Made by a program: the position numbers and the translations under genes
Notes under the pieces: model-generated
Database searches by the model: none
What the model saw: only the letters and a program-made list of their open reading frames with translations
What the model was told of the DNA's origin: nothing
Part shown: one piece after another, positions 22,878 to 30,510 of the stretch
Layout of the letters: each line of letters begins with the position of its first letter
Numbering within the stretch: the first letter of the stretch is position 1
NCBI RefSeq assembly: GCF_946151055.1
Contig: NZ_CAMGYZ010000017.1
Coordinates: 1 to 64,000, forward strand
Direction of reading: 5' to 3'
Source: Bacillus sp. Marseille-Q3570
Lineage (GTDB): Bacteria; Bacillota; Bacilli; Bacillales; Fictibacillaceae
Length of the DNA: 64,000 nt

Positions 22878-23339
22878 TCATTTCGCTACAAGTACAGAGC
22901 AGTCTGCCTCAGATACGACTTTCTGACTGACGCTGCCAAGCACCCATTTTTTCAGCCCGCTTAAGCCACGGCTTCCAATCACGATCAAATCAACCTGCTT
23001 GTCTGATGCATACTCACAGATTGCTCTCGCCGGTTCTCCTGCAAGCAATTCGATTTTCACATTATTATAAAAAGGTTCCGTATATTCTTTCGCTTCTCTC
23101 AATACTTTTTCGTTCCGTTCCACACTTGTGTCGACTTCTCTCATGCTATCGCGTAAGATCGCCGTATTATCTCCACTTAGTGTATGGCCAACACCGTACG
23201 GGGCAAGGGCTAAATCTTCGTCAACATAAACAAGAGTCAAGTCACCGTCTGCCATCTTTGCGATCTCGGCACCGGTTTTTATTGCTTTCTTACTACCATC
23301 AGAACCATCAATCGGAATCAGGATATTTTTGTAAATCAT
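22878..23339 (-). CDS. Universal stress protein (UspA family)
   Basis: A 153-residue Usp-fold protein. It begins MIYKNILIPIDGSDGSKKAI with the nucleotide-binding Asp and has the C-terminal ATP-binding signature VIGSRGLSGLKKWVLGSVSQKV, so it is of the ATP-binding subgroup that usually dimerises. Such proteins help survival in growth arrest and stress, but the partner is unknown. AAAGGAGG places the start at 23339, although the frame stays open to 23423. An upstream leader holds a 5' ribosome site, a start-stop codon pair and a 29-codon frame that ends just before this ribosome site. Confidence 0.92.
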   Translation of the reverse strand: MIYKNILIPIDGSDGSKKAIKTGAEIAKMADGDLTLVYVDEDLALAPYGVGHTLSGDNTAILRDSMREVDTSVERNEKVLREAKEYTEPFYNNVKIELLAGEPARAICEYASDKQVDLIVIGSRGLSGLKKWVLGSVSQKVVSEADCSVLVAK

Positions 23340-23352
23340 GTTCATCCTCCTT

Positions 23353-23442
23353 TCATCCCTGTAAGCTTCTTTCAACGACATAATCCAGGAATTGCGGGAC
23401 ACGGGGGTACAGTGTGTAAACATGAGGTCTTTTGACGTACAT
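23353..23442 (-). CDS. Possible 29-residue leader peptide upstream of usp
   Basis: ATG at 23442 to TGA at 23353. The product begins MYVKRPHVYTLYPRVPQFL and ends VVERSLQG. The stop sits directly before the AAAGGAGG of usp, so translation of this frame would end at the usp ribosome site and could couple the two. Its own ribosome site (AAGACAGG) is poor. I do not recognise the peptide. Confidence 0.4.
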   Translation of the reverse strand: MYVKRPHVYTLYPRVPQFLDYVVERSLQG

Positions 23443-23459
23443 CCTGTCTTCTTTTAAAG

Positions 23460-23482
23460 TTACATGATGATTCTCCTCCTTT
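23460..23482 (-). promoter_or_regulatory. 5'-end Shine-Dalgarno with start-stop codon (ATG TAA)
   Basis: AAAGGAGGAG at the predicted 5' end of the usp transcript is followed, after 7 bases, by ATG (23465-23463) and immediately TAA (23462-23460). It could bind 30S subunits without making a protein, like the 5' stabiliser (STAB-SD) elements of Bacillus mRNAs. Confidence 0.5.
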
Positions 23483-23488
23483 AGTATT

Positions 23489-23517
23489 ATTATAGTACCC
23501 TCTGTATTTTCTTTCAA
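23489..23517 (-). promoter_or_regulatory. Sigma-A promoter of usp
   Basis: On the minus strand: TTGAAA (23517-23512), 17-bp spacer, TATAAT (23494-23489). Start expected near 23482. Confidence 0.8.
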
Positions 23518-23551
23518 ACTTCACCTGGATACTGGAAAATAGCGGAAATAA

Positions 23552-23577
23552 AAACCCCCACCATCGAGTGGAGGTTT
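23552..23577 (-). terminator. Terminator of sspH
   Basis: Minus-strand CCTCCAC / GTGGGGG type stem followed by TTTTTATTT. Confidence 0.7.
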
Positions 23578-23581
23578 AGAC

Positions 23582-23761
23582 TTATTGCTCCATTAAGCTG
23601 TCAACAGGAACACTTTCTTTGCTGTTCGGATTATCAAGTGGATGGATCGTAGCTGTTCCATTCGATTGGTCCACGTGTTCGATGTAAACATTCTGCCCAT
23701 TGTAGGTCACCTCAACCATCTCGGGGGATGAAGTGATTTCTTGTGCGCGGCGAGCGTCCAT
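23582..23761 (-). CDS. sspH: H-type small acid-soluble spore protein
   Basis: A 59-residue minor spore-core protein of the SspH family, the same length as B. subtilis SspH. The family pattern is clear: MDARRAQEITSSPEMVEVTY, then NGQNVYIEHVD, then IHPLDNPNSKESVPVDSLMEQ. It is expected to be made only in the forespore and degraded at germination. GGAGGTGACAC fixes ATG 23761. The upstream region carries a forespore-type promoter. The gene is direct evidence that the organism forms endospores. Confidence 0.93.
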   Translation of the reverse strand: MDARRAQEITSSPEMVEVTYNGQNVYIEHVDQSNGTATIHPLDNPNSKESVPVDSLMEQ

Positions 23762-23791
23762 TGTGTCACCTCCTTTAGATATCAACAGTAC

Positions 23792-23822
23792 TACTATGTG
23801 TTTTGAACATTTGGGATATACG
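23792..23822 (-). promoter_or_regulatory. Putative sigma-G/sigma-F forespore promoter of sspH
   Basis: Minus strand: CGTATA (23822-23817), 18-bp spacer, CATAGTA (23798-23792). It fits the forespore consensus -35 GTATA and -10 CATNNTA, 31 bp before the sspH start. Confidence 0.75.
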
Positions 23823-23828
23823 TCTACG

Positions 23829-25313
23829 TCACCCTTTCGAGATCAGTGATAAAACCCATTCTTTCAGATCTACCGTCCGTAATTGGCTTGGACTGGAACT
23901 CGTCCCTGTAACAATCATCGGAATGTAGGAGTCCTGTGCATGCAAACCGCCATGGCTAGCTCCTCCTACATGGGTCGGAGAGCTTTCCCCTTTGAATTCA
24001 TAACCTGGTTTCACGCTTGCAATAAGGTAATCGCCTTCATGGGAATTCAGACTACTATGGATTCGGGCGAGTGCATCAGGATAGTCCCCGTACTCAAGGT
24101 CGTTTTCTTCTTTGGAAATGTCGAGTAATCCAAGATCTCCTTCAACTGACCATGTTTGCCCGTATTCATCTGTGTAATCCCCTTCAGGATGGAATTTCAG
24201 CTGTCCTTTTTGAACACCCGATCTCACTTCGATCCAGTTTTCAGCTTTCCAGGCAATCATGTCGATCCGTTCATCTTTTTCAAGAAGAGGAACGAGGTCG
24301 GAGATTGGAAGTTTATTTGGATCAAGCGTATAAATGAAGGTCATTCTTTCATTCACACCAAGGACAACTTGATCATCCGGTAAGACACCTTTTTTCAACT
24401 TCATCACTTCATAATCTTGAAAAGTCTGTTGCAAATCAACGAGAGCTTCTTGTTTATCAGCATCAATCCATGCTTGGCCATTGTCACCAAGTATGATCCA
24501 ATTGCATTTATCTAGGGCATCATTCCATGAGTCAAACGAATTCAATACCTTCTGCAATTGTCGATCCACTTTTTCAATTCCTTTTGTATACATTCGTCCA
24601 TGCTTATGAATCCATTTGTCCAAATCTGGTAAATATACGATTGTAAATGGTGGTAGCTTGTCCTTTTTTATCAAATGGATCAGCTCCTGGGAAGAAAATG
24701 TGTTATTGAAACCGAACCTTTGCCAAAAATGCTGATGCTGTGTTGATGGTATGTATTTAGAGAACCTTCCATACGTGAATCCATCTGGAGCTTTGACAGC
24801 CATTTCTGACTTCATTCCTGTCAGCCATTTCATAAGCGTCGGGAACGTATAATAATGGTCCTTTTTCCCTCTGAAGATAAGTGCATTGATTGATGTGGAA
24901 GTCTGTTCTTGATCACCCAATTCCTCATGAATGGTACGGACCTGTTGACTGATGTGTTTATTGTTCATATTGAAAAATAGATCTTCAAGCGACTGATGAA
25001 GTCCGAGCTTAAGGGATTCTTGAAATGAACTTCCATAGTTGATGAGCCGGTTTTCTTGCTTGTTGAACCATACTAACCCTGGAAGCTGGTGCTTATCGGG
25101 ATAGGTTCCGGTCAACAAAGTGGTATCTACAGTGACGGACATGGTTGGAAAGGGACAGACAAGCTTAGGGAAGTACTGACCCTTATCCATTAAAAATTTG
25201 AACGCAGGTGCCTGGTTGTTTTCAAGTGCTTTTTGTAACGTTTCATCCATTAATGTATCAACCATGATCATGATCACAGGTTTTCCTTGGGATTTTTCAG
25301 GTATTCTCGACAT
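23829..25313 (-). CDS. Type I phosphodiesterase / alkaline phosphatase superfamily protein
   Basis: A 494-residue protein without signal peptide. The N-terminal metal Asp is in PVIMIMVDTLMDE, and the nucleophile Thr is in CPFPTMSVTVDTTLLTGTYPDKH, the usual PT(x)T pattern of nucleotide pyrophosphatase/phosphodiesterases. Further ligands are in YLPDLDKWIHKHGR, ILGDNGQAW and THVGGASHGGLHAQDSYIPMIV. Substrate unknown; the family cleaves phosphodiester or phosphomonoester bonds, some in phosphonate or lipid head-group metabolism. It lies 68 bp upstream of the sspH start, in the same direction, but sspH has its own promoter. The start at ATG 25313 lacks a strong ribosome site. Confidence 0.82.
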   Translation of the reverse strand: MSRIPEKSQGKPVIMIMVDTLMDETLQKALENNQAPAFKFLMDKGQYFPKLVCPFPTMSVTVDTTLLTGTYPDKHQLPGLVWFNKQENRLINYGSSFQESLKLGLHQSLEDLFFNMNNKHISQQVRTIHEELGDQEQTSTSINALIFRGKKDHYYTFPTLMKWLTGMKSEMAVKAPDGFTYGRFSKYIPSTQHQHFWQRFGFNNTFSSQELIHLIKKDKLPPFTIVYLPDLDKWIHKHGRMYTKGIEKVDRQLQKVLNSFDSWNDALDKCNWIILGDNGQAWIDADKQEALVDLQQTFQDYEVMKLKKGVLPDDQVVLGVNERMTFIYTLDPNKLPISDLVPLLEKDERIDMIAWKAENWIEVRSGVQKGQLKFHPEGDYTDEYGQTWSVEGDLGLLDISKEENDLEYGDYPDALARIHSSLNSHEGDYLIASVKPGYEFKGESSPTHVGGASHGGLHAQDSYIPMIVTGTSSSPSQLRTVDLKEWVLSLISKG

Positions 25314-25413
25314 TGGTTACCATCCTTTATTGTTCTATTGTTGATTGAAGCGAAATACACGACACTCCTGTAGCCAAGTGACCAAGGCAAGAGCGCGAAG
25401 CCATGTTTTTTGG

Positions 25414-25547
25414 TAACGGACATCAGAGCCGTTTTTTTCTCAAAATCCTATGGTTATGATCAGAATTCCTGAAATAAGGTCCCTGGTGTCCGTTAAGTTT
25501 GAGGAATTTCCTTATTTTGGCCGAATAAGGTCTCCTGTGTCCGTTAA
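25414..25547. repeat. Family A palindromic repeat
   Basis: Left unit TAACGGACATCAGAGCCG, right units ending GGTGTCCGTTAA and TGTGTCCGTTAA 53 bp apart. One left unit is missing. Together with flanks it fills the 381-bp spacer, which has no gene. Confidence 0.85.
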
Positions 25548-25694
25548 AAGGGTTGGGACAACTTGGTTTCAGCAAGGATAAAGCGTGGCAAGTGGTTCAC
25601 CCGCGGATAGGACGCAAAAATTAACCAAGTTATGCATATCGTTCTTATTCTCTCTAAATAAATGGATTTAATAAGCTGAAATGGGGGACTTTCT

Positions 25695-26432
25695 GTGGAA
25701 TTGAAAATAATGACCTTTAATATCCGTCATGGCAAAGGAACAGATCAGAAACTTGATTTACAACGAATCATTAAAGTGTTGATGGATTCTGATGCAGACA
25801 TTATCGGTCTTAATGAAGTGGATAAGCAGTTTTCGAAAAGAAGCGAATTCATGGATCAGGCAGAGTCGATTGCGGGTGCGCTTGAAATGGCGTATGTTTT
25901 CGGCCCTGCAATTACAATGAAATCTGGAGGAAATGGTGAATGCCGACAATATGGAAGTGCGATTCTGACACGGTTTCCCATTTTGAAATCGACAAATCAT
26001 CCATTCGACTTCTTGCCAGGGATCATAGAAGATCGCGCTTTATTGGAAGTCTTGATTGAGATTGAATCAAAAACTGTGGCTGTTTATACGACCCATTTAA
26101 GTCTTGCACCTTTTCTGCACGGAAAACAAACTGACTTCATCATTGACCATGTAAAGAAAAAGAATATACCTGCAATCATTATGGGTGATTGGAACATGAA
26201 GCCTTATTCAAGCAGCTGGCGATCAGTGACAGAGCAGTTGAATGATACGTGGGTCGAACAGCATGGCGATAAAGAGAGAGGTTACACCTACCCTTCGAAA
26301 AAGCCACGGATGAAACTGGATTATATTTTTACGAATGAATTTTTCAAGGTAGAAGATGCGAAGGTGATCAAAGCAAATAAGGAAGCATCCGATCATTTGC
26401 CATTATTAACGACATTGAAATTCAACGAATGA
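25695..26432 (+). CDS. Endonuclease/exonuclease/phosphatase (EEP) family hydrolase
   Basis: A 245-residue Mg-dependent hydrolase of the DNase I-like fold. Motifs in order: MTFNIRHGKG (Asn), IIGLNEVDKQF (catalytic Glu), GSAILTRFPI, VYTTHLSL, MGDWNMKPYSS (Asp and Asn), and the ending DYIFTN ... ASDHLPLLTTLKF (Asp-His). No signal peptide. The family covers phosphodiesterases acting on nucleic acids, inositol phosphates or sphingomyelin; the target here is unknown. GTG 25695 follows GGGGGACTTTCT. Single gene between repeats. Confidence 0.85.
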   Translation: MELKIMTFNIRHGKGTDQKLDLQRIIKVLMDSDADIIGLNEVDKQFSKRSEFMDQAESIAGALEMAYVFGPAITMKSGGNGECRQYGSAILTRFPILKSTNHPFDFLPGIIEDRALLEVLIEIESKTVAVYTTHLSLAPFLHGKQTDFIIDHVKKKNIPAIIMGDWNMKPYSSSWRSVTEQLNDTWVEQHGDKERGYTYPSKKPRMKLDYIFTNEFFKVEDAKVIKANKEASDHLPLLTTLKFNE

Positions 26433-26472
26433 TTTGTCAGTTTTCGACAAAATAATTGACTTTTTCTATACA

Positions 26473-26551
26473 TTTAAAGAAAGTATTAAATATTTTCTTT
26501 AAAATAAGCGCAGCCTGCGCCAAAGGCCTGATTTTGCTAAGTTTTCTTTAA
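26473..26551. repeat. TTTAAAGAAA...TTTCTTTAAA MITE-like repeat
   Basis: Has both perfect 10-bp terminal inverted repeats and the internal AAGTATTAAATATTTTCTT hairpin. Same family as 36776-36866. Confidence 0.85.
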
Positions 26552-26663
26552 ATTTTTACTTTTTTACTTACTCCCACTTTCATCCAAATCACTTCGAAAA
26601 ACTTATAGAATCATAAAGTTGATTGGAAAAATTAGCTAAATTGAACATCTTAGGAGGGACATC

Positions 26664-28085
26664 ATGGAAAATACAATCAACGAAAATTCGGAAGCTGCAA
26701 CGAAAAAGAAGCAAAAGCATCCGAAGGGTCTATTTTTATTATTTATTACCGAGATGTGGGAACGTTATAGTTTCTATGGAATGCGTTCGATTCTCGTACT
26801 CTACTTAACCGCTGAATTATTCAGTGGCGGATTAGGGATGGACAATGAGTCTGCACTGATGCTATACGGACTTTATACTGGATTAGTTTATTTCACACCT
26901 CTCATTGGAGGTTATCTTACAGATAAACTGATGGGGCTCAGGACAGCAATCACCATTGGTGGGATCACGATGGCACTTGGAGATTTCTCCTTGTTCGCCA
27001 TACAATCTGAATGGGGATTATATTTAGGGTTGATCTTACTGATTATCGGTAACGGATTTTTCAAGCCGAATATTTCTACCCTGGTAGGTGAATTGTATTC
27101 TAAAAATGATCCTAGGAAGGATTCAGCGTTCACCATTTTCTATATGGGAATCAACCTTGGTGCATTCATTTCGCCGCTAGTAGCAGGTTTTATCTATGCA
27201 AACTGGTTCTACTCGAATACAGGCGGAGTTGAAGTATTCGGATTCAAATATGCGTTCCTAGCATCATCAATTGGAATGATCATCGGACAAGTAACGTTCA
27301 ATGCGTTATCTAAAAAGTACCTAGGTGATATCGGGACGAAGCCGGCAGCTGCAAAAGCGAAACCTTCACTTGATGAAACGGTAAAACCAAAGCCTCTATC
27401 TCGTCAGGAGAAACACCGTACAGCCGTCATTTTGATTTTGGCATGTTTCACTGTCATGTTCTGGGCAGGCTTTGAACAAGCAGGGGCATCGTTCACACTT
27501 TATACACGTGACTTTGTAGACCGTACGATTTTTGGATATGAAGTACCAGTATCCTTCTTCCAATCATTGAATCCATTATTCATCCTGTTGTTGGCACCTA
27601 TCGTTTCAGCTTTTTGGCTTAAGCTATCGAGAACGAAACGTGGTGACTTTGCAATTCCGACAAAAATGGCATTTGGATTGATTTTACTTGGAGCAGGGTT
27701 CATGGTCATGGTTCCAGCTGTCATGATGTCTGGAAGCAATGAAGCGGATCCGATCAAGGTATCAATGATGTTCATGATCGTGACTTACTTGCTTCATACG
27801 TTGGGTGAATTAGCATTATCACCAATCGGATTGTCACTTGTAAGTAAGATGGCACCGATCAAAATCGCCTCTTTATTGATGGGTGTTTGGTTCTTGAGTA
27901 ATGCTGCAGCAAACTATGTCGCAGGATATATCGCATCACTTACAACGAAATTCGGATATCTTGAGATTTTCATGTATCTTGGACTTTCAGCAGTTGTACT
28001 AGGTGTAGTTCTACTCGTGATTTCCAAGCCACTGCAAAAACTTATGCATCTTGATGAAATCGAGAATGCAACAAAACCTTATTAA
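26664..28085 (+). CDS. POT-family proton-dependent peptide transporter
   Basis: A 473-residue, roughly 14-helix MFS carrier that imports di- and tripeptides with protons. The POT signature is clear: TEMWERYSFYGMRSILVLYL near residues 30-50 (an ExxERFYY-like motif), LIGGYLTDKLMGLR, and FTIFYMGINLGAFISPLVAG. The second half has FWAGFEQAGASFTLYT and the conserved LHTLGELALSPIGLSLVSKMAP. TTAGGAGGG precedes ATG 26664. Single gene followed by a large stem-loop terminator. Close relatives are called DtpT. Confidence 0.93.
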   Translation: MENTINENSEAATKKKQKHPKGLFLLFITEMWERYSFYGMRSILVLYLTAELFSGGLGMDNESALMLYGLYTGLVYFTPLIGGYLTDKLMGLRTAITIGGITMALGDFSLFAIQSEWGLYLGLILLIIGNGFFKPNISTLVGELYSKNDPRKDSAFTIFYMGINLGAFISPLVAGFIYANWFYSNTGGVEVFGFKYAFLASSIGMIIGQVTFNALSKKYLGDIGTKPAAAKAKPSLDETVKPKPLSRQEKHRTAVILILACFTVMFWAGFEQAGASFTLYTRDFVDRTIFGYEVPVSFFQSLNPLFILLLAPIVSAFWLKLSRTKRGDFAIPTKMAFGLILLGAGFMVMVPAVMMSGSNEADPIKVSMMFMIVTYLLHTLGELALSPIGLSLVSKMAPIKIASLLMGVWFLSNAAANYVAGYIASLTTKFGYLEIFMYLGLSAVVLGVVLLVISKPLQKLMHLDEIENATKPY

Positions 28086-28096
28086 TTTCAGTTAAG

Positions 28097-28193
28097 AGGG
28101 CTGTCATTAAAAAGTGTCAGAGTAACTCCATCACAATATTTTTATGTGGTTAAGTCGAAGAGGCTCAGACACTTTTGAGGCAGCTTTTTTCTT
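28097..28193 (+). terminator. Long terminator after the POT gene
   Basis: GGGCTGTC / GGCAGC outer pairing and AAGTGTCAGAG / CTCAGACACTT inner stem, then TTTTTTCTT. Confidence 0.8.
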
Positions 28194-28237
28194 ATGTGAA
28201 AACTTATATGGCTTGGCTTTGCCACCATACGAGTGAT

Positions 28238-28329
28238 ATCGGTGCAATCTCGAAATTTATCGGTGTAAACATCCGAAATAACGGGGGAAGTTTGAAAATT
28301 ATCGGTGCAAATCTCAAATATATCGGTGA
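28238..28329. repeat. ATCGGTG direct-repeat array, period about 21 bp
   Basis: ATCGGTG at 28238, 28259, 28301 and 28322, with a degenerate AACGGGG near 28280 in the expected place. Spacings are 20-22 bp. Confidence 0.75.
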
Positions 28330-28348
28330 TTCAGAAAGATTAAGATGA

Positions 28349-28376
28349 TAAAAACGTCCAGTAGGGCGTTTTTTCC
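28349..28376. terminator. Short stem-loop with T-run
   Basis: AAAACGTCC / GGGCGTTTT stem, then TTTCC, upstream of the 74-residue gene. It may end a transcript through the repeat region. Confidence 0.55.
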
Positions 28377-28464
28377 TATTTTATGTAATACTTTGAACAG
28401 ATCTGCTAAACATGTTTAACTAGAAGAGTACAGTTGATTAACTGTGTGAGAAAGGAGGAGTCTT

Positions 28465-28689
28465 ATGGCATGCAATATTGACCATACCTTAGAGGATGTA
28501 GAAAAGAAATTGGCATCTCAATCTGATTATGTACCAGTTGATCTATACCGGAGCAGTGTGAATTTTCTCAAAGGTGACCCTAATCAAGAAGAACTGAACG
28601 AGTTGTTCCATTTACTGAAAAAATATGATTTAGCTTCTGAAGAGGAAAAACTGGAACGGGACAAAAAAATTTCAGCATTGACGAGATAG
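28465..28689 (+). CDS. Small cytosolic protein of unknown function (74 residues)
   Basis: A strong AAAGGAGGAG precedes ATG 28465. The product is charged and largely helical: MACNIDHTLEDVEKKLAS, then a conserved-looking YVPVDLYRSSVNFLKG, then two amphipathic helices (QEELNELFHLLKKYDL and EEEKLERDKKISALTR). No cysteine pair, signal or membrane segment. I recognise no named family; such short helical proteins recur in Bacillaceae. A terminator-like GAGCTGAGGTCTTTTTTGC follows. Confidence 0.75.
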   Translation: MACNIDHTLEDVEKKLASQSDYVPVDLYRSSVNFLKGDPNQEELNELFHLLKKYDLASEEEKLERDKKISALTR

Positions 28690-28737
28690 AATTTGAAGGT
28701 AAAAGGCTTCGGCATTAGAGCTGAGGTCTTTTTTGCA

Positions 28738-28809
28738 TTTAAAGAAAGTATAATTGCTTTCTTCGATATAAGATAAGGTAACTAAGGATTGGCATGCCAG
28801 GTTTTCTTG
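28738..28809. repeat. TTTAAAGAAA MITE-like repeat, diverged copy
   Basis: TTTAAAGAAAGTATAATTGCTTTCTTC start and GGTTTTCTT end with a changed middle. Same family as 36776-36866. Confidence 0.75.
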
Positions 28810-28907
28810 ATTTGTCACAGAAAATCAATTTAATTAAGCGGTTCAATATTATTATCGATACAGGTGTAAAGGTACCGATTAAAGTCAAACTTCAACAGTT
28901 TATGACT

Positions 28908-29070
28908 ACCGGACACAGGAGACCTTATTTAGTTCGTAACGGACATCAGAGACCTTATTTTGGAAAATTTAATCATAATAAAAGGATTTTGAGACGAATA
29001 ACGGCTCTGATGTCCTCTAGTTGTTTGAAACATCCCTTTTTTCCCAAAATAATGGCGCTGGTGTCCGTTA
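28908..29070. repeat. Family A palindromic repeat
   Basis: Left units (CCGGACACAGGAGACC and TAACGGACATCAGAGACC, about 28 bp apart) and right units ending TGATGTCC and TGGTGTCCGTTA. The 478-bp spacer contains no gene; an open frame through the repeats is not credible. Confidence 0.8.
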
Positions 29071-29167
29071 AAATAGAAGCTGCGTCTTTCATTTTCTATC
29101 CTATTCTAGTCATAAAACCCAACTTCTTTAGATATGATTTTAGGAGAATCGAAAGGGAGGGTACTCC

Positions 29168-29962
29168 ATGGCTGATTTTACAAAAACAGCGAGGTTTGAA
29201 CATGGATTCTGGTTACAGATCCTTGGTGATCACGCCCGTTTCATCCATGACTCGCTTGCCCCGGATCAGACGAAGGAAATTGCTCAGGCGAATCAATTCA
29301 TAAAGACCTTCGATCAACTATTAAGCCAGGTGAAAAACGGGGATTTGATTGAACTTAGCAAAAAAGCGGAAGAGGAAGGAAAGAAGCTTAGACAATTCAA
29401 GCTGGATCTTATCAAACGTCATCTGGTCGGAAAAATCAAAATTGGTTTAGGGCCGACGTTCCTGAACCATATGGTTAATGAATTGGAAGAGTATTTGCGA
29501 ATTTTACCTTATTTGAAAAAAGGAGAAGTGCCGCCTACGTTGCATGAAGTCCATTATCATCTAATCTGGTTGTTGGATGCGGCTGGCCATGCCGGTGCCA
29601 TCTCTGATAACATGGATCGGATTGAAAAAAAAATCAAAGAGAAAAGTGATGACTTCACGAAAGACTTTGAATCTTTCTATCTGAAGGCGGTTGAACTGGC
29701 AGGATTTCTCCGTACTAACCTGTCCACGTTTCCTGCATTGGAGAAATTCAACGATGATATTTCACTTGAAATGAAGCTGTTCATGAATTTCCTGCAAGAA
29801 ATCGAGGAAATGGGGTTGAGCAAAAAAGCGTTGGGTACCTTCGCGCCATTGATGGCTGACCATATGATGAGGGAAGAGTGCTATTATCTAATGAAACTCG
29901 CTGAGGTTACACAGCTTTCCCAACCAAAATGCGATCCGACAAAACCACGATTGAAAACCTGA
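29168..29962 (+). CDS. DUF2935 domain protein
   Basis: A 264-residue all-helical protein of the DUF2935 family. Two halves with similar openings are visible: RFEHGFWLQILGDHARFIHDSL near residue 9 and EVHYHLIWLLDAAGHAGAISDNMDR near 125. Each has His and Glu spaced as in four-helix-bundle metal-binding proteins, with late residues MADHMMREECYYLMKLAE adding more. A ferritin-like or metal-binding role is an inference from this pattern; no function is established. GGAGGGTACTCC precedes ATG 29168. Terminator follows. Confidence 0.85.
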   Translation: MADFTKTARFEHGFWLQILGDHARFIHDSLAPDQTKEIAQANQFIKTFDQLLSQVKNGDLIELSKKAEEEGKKLRQFKLDLIKRHLVGKIKIGLGPTFLNHMVNELEEYLRILPYLKKGEVPPTLHEVHYHLIWLLDAAGHAGAISDNMDRIEKKIKEKSDDFTKDFESFYLKAVELAGFLRTNLSTFPALEKFNDDISLEMKLFMNFLQEIEEMGLSKKALGTFAPLMADHMMREECYYLMKLAEVTQLSQPKCDPTKPRLKT

Positions 29963-29965
29963 GAA

Positions 29966-30001
29966 TCAAAACCATCCTCGCGAAAAGGATGGTTTTATTA
30001 T
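29966..30001 (+). terminator. Terminator of the DUF2935 gene
   Basis: AAAACCATCCT / AGGATGGTTTT stem with loop CGCGAAA, followed by ATTAT. Confidence 0.85.
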
Positions 30002-30048
30002 AGCTAGCCGCGCTTCCCCTGGTTGAAAACAAAGCTACCGAAACCACC

Positions 30049-30233
30049 TAACGGACATAGGAGACTTTATTTAACCAAATTAATGGGGGTTTTCAAACTT
30101 AACGGACACCAGGGACCTTATTTCACAAAATCTGATCATAACCATAGAATTTTGAGACAAATAACGGCTGTGGTGTCCGCTAAAATTTAGATACAACGAT
30201 TTTGCCTACAAATAATGGCGCTGGTGTTCGTTG
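30049..30233. repeat. Family A palindromic repeat
   Basis: Left units at 30049 and about 30100 (51 bp apart), right units ending GGTGTCCGCT and GGTGTTCGTTG (51 bp apart). It fills much of the 548-bp gene-free spacer before the aconitase-type gene. Confidence 0.88.
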
Positions 30234-30510
30234 ACTAAAATAGCCTGGCTCGTTTTTCCCGCAAGAGCGTTGCAAATTTCGCTAGAAATCAATCTTACTT
30301 TGCAAAGCCGATTTACATCATGTATTTATCCATCATATTTTTTCAAATTCATATGGAAAATGAAAGGTTGAAATGGAATTAAGTAGGGTACTGCACCTGT
30401 AAATGGGGTCAATGTTCTGTGAAATGAATAATTTACGCAAAACGACAGAACTTAACGTTTAGGTACATATGGAACAGTTGACCTTAAAACTTCGAACGGG
30501 GGGAGAAAAA

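Noticed and set aside
28794-29303. Open frame of 169 codons
   Set aside because: It runs through the family A repeat and overlaps the DUF2935 gene in another frame; no ribosome site.
30414-30451. GTTCTGT..ACAGAAC inverted repeat before the aconitase-type gene as a defined operator
   Set aside because: The arms are short and widely spaced and match no operator I know, so I mention it only in the gene entry.
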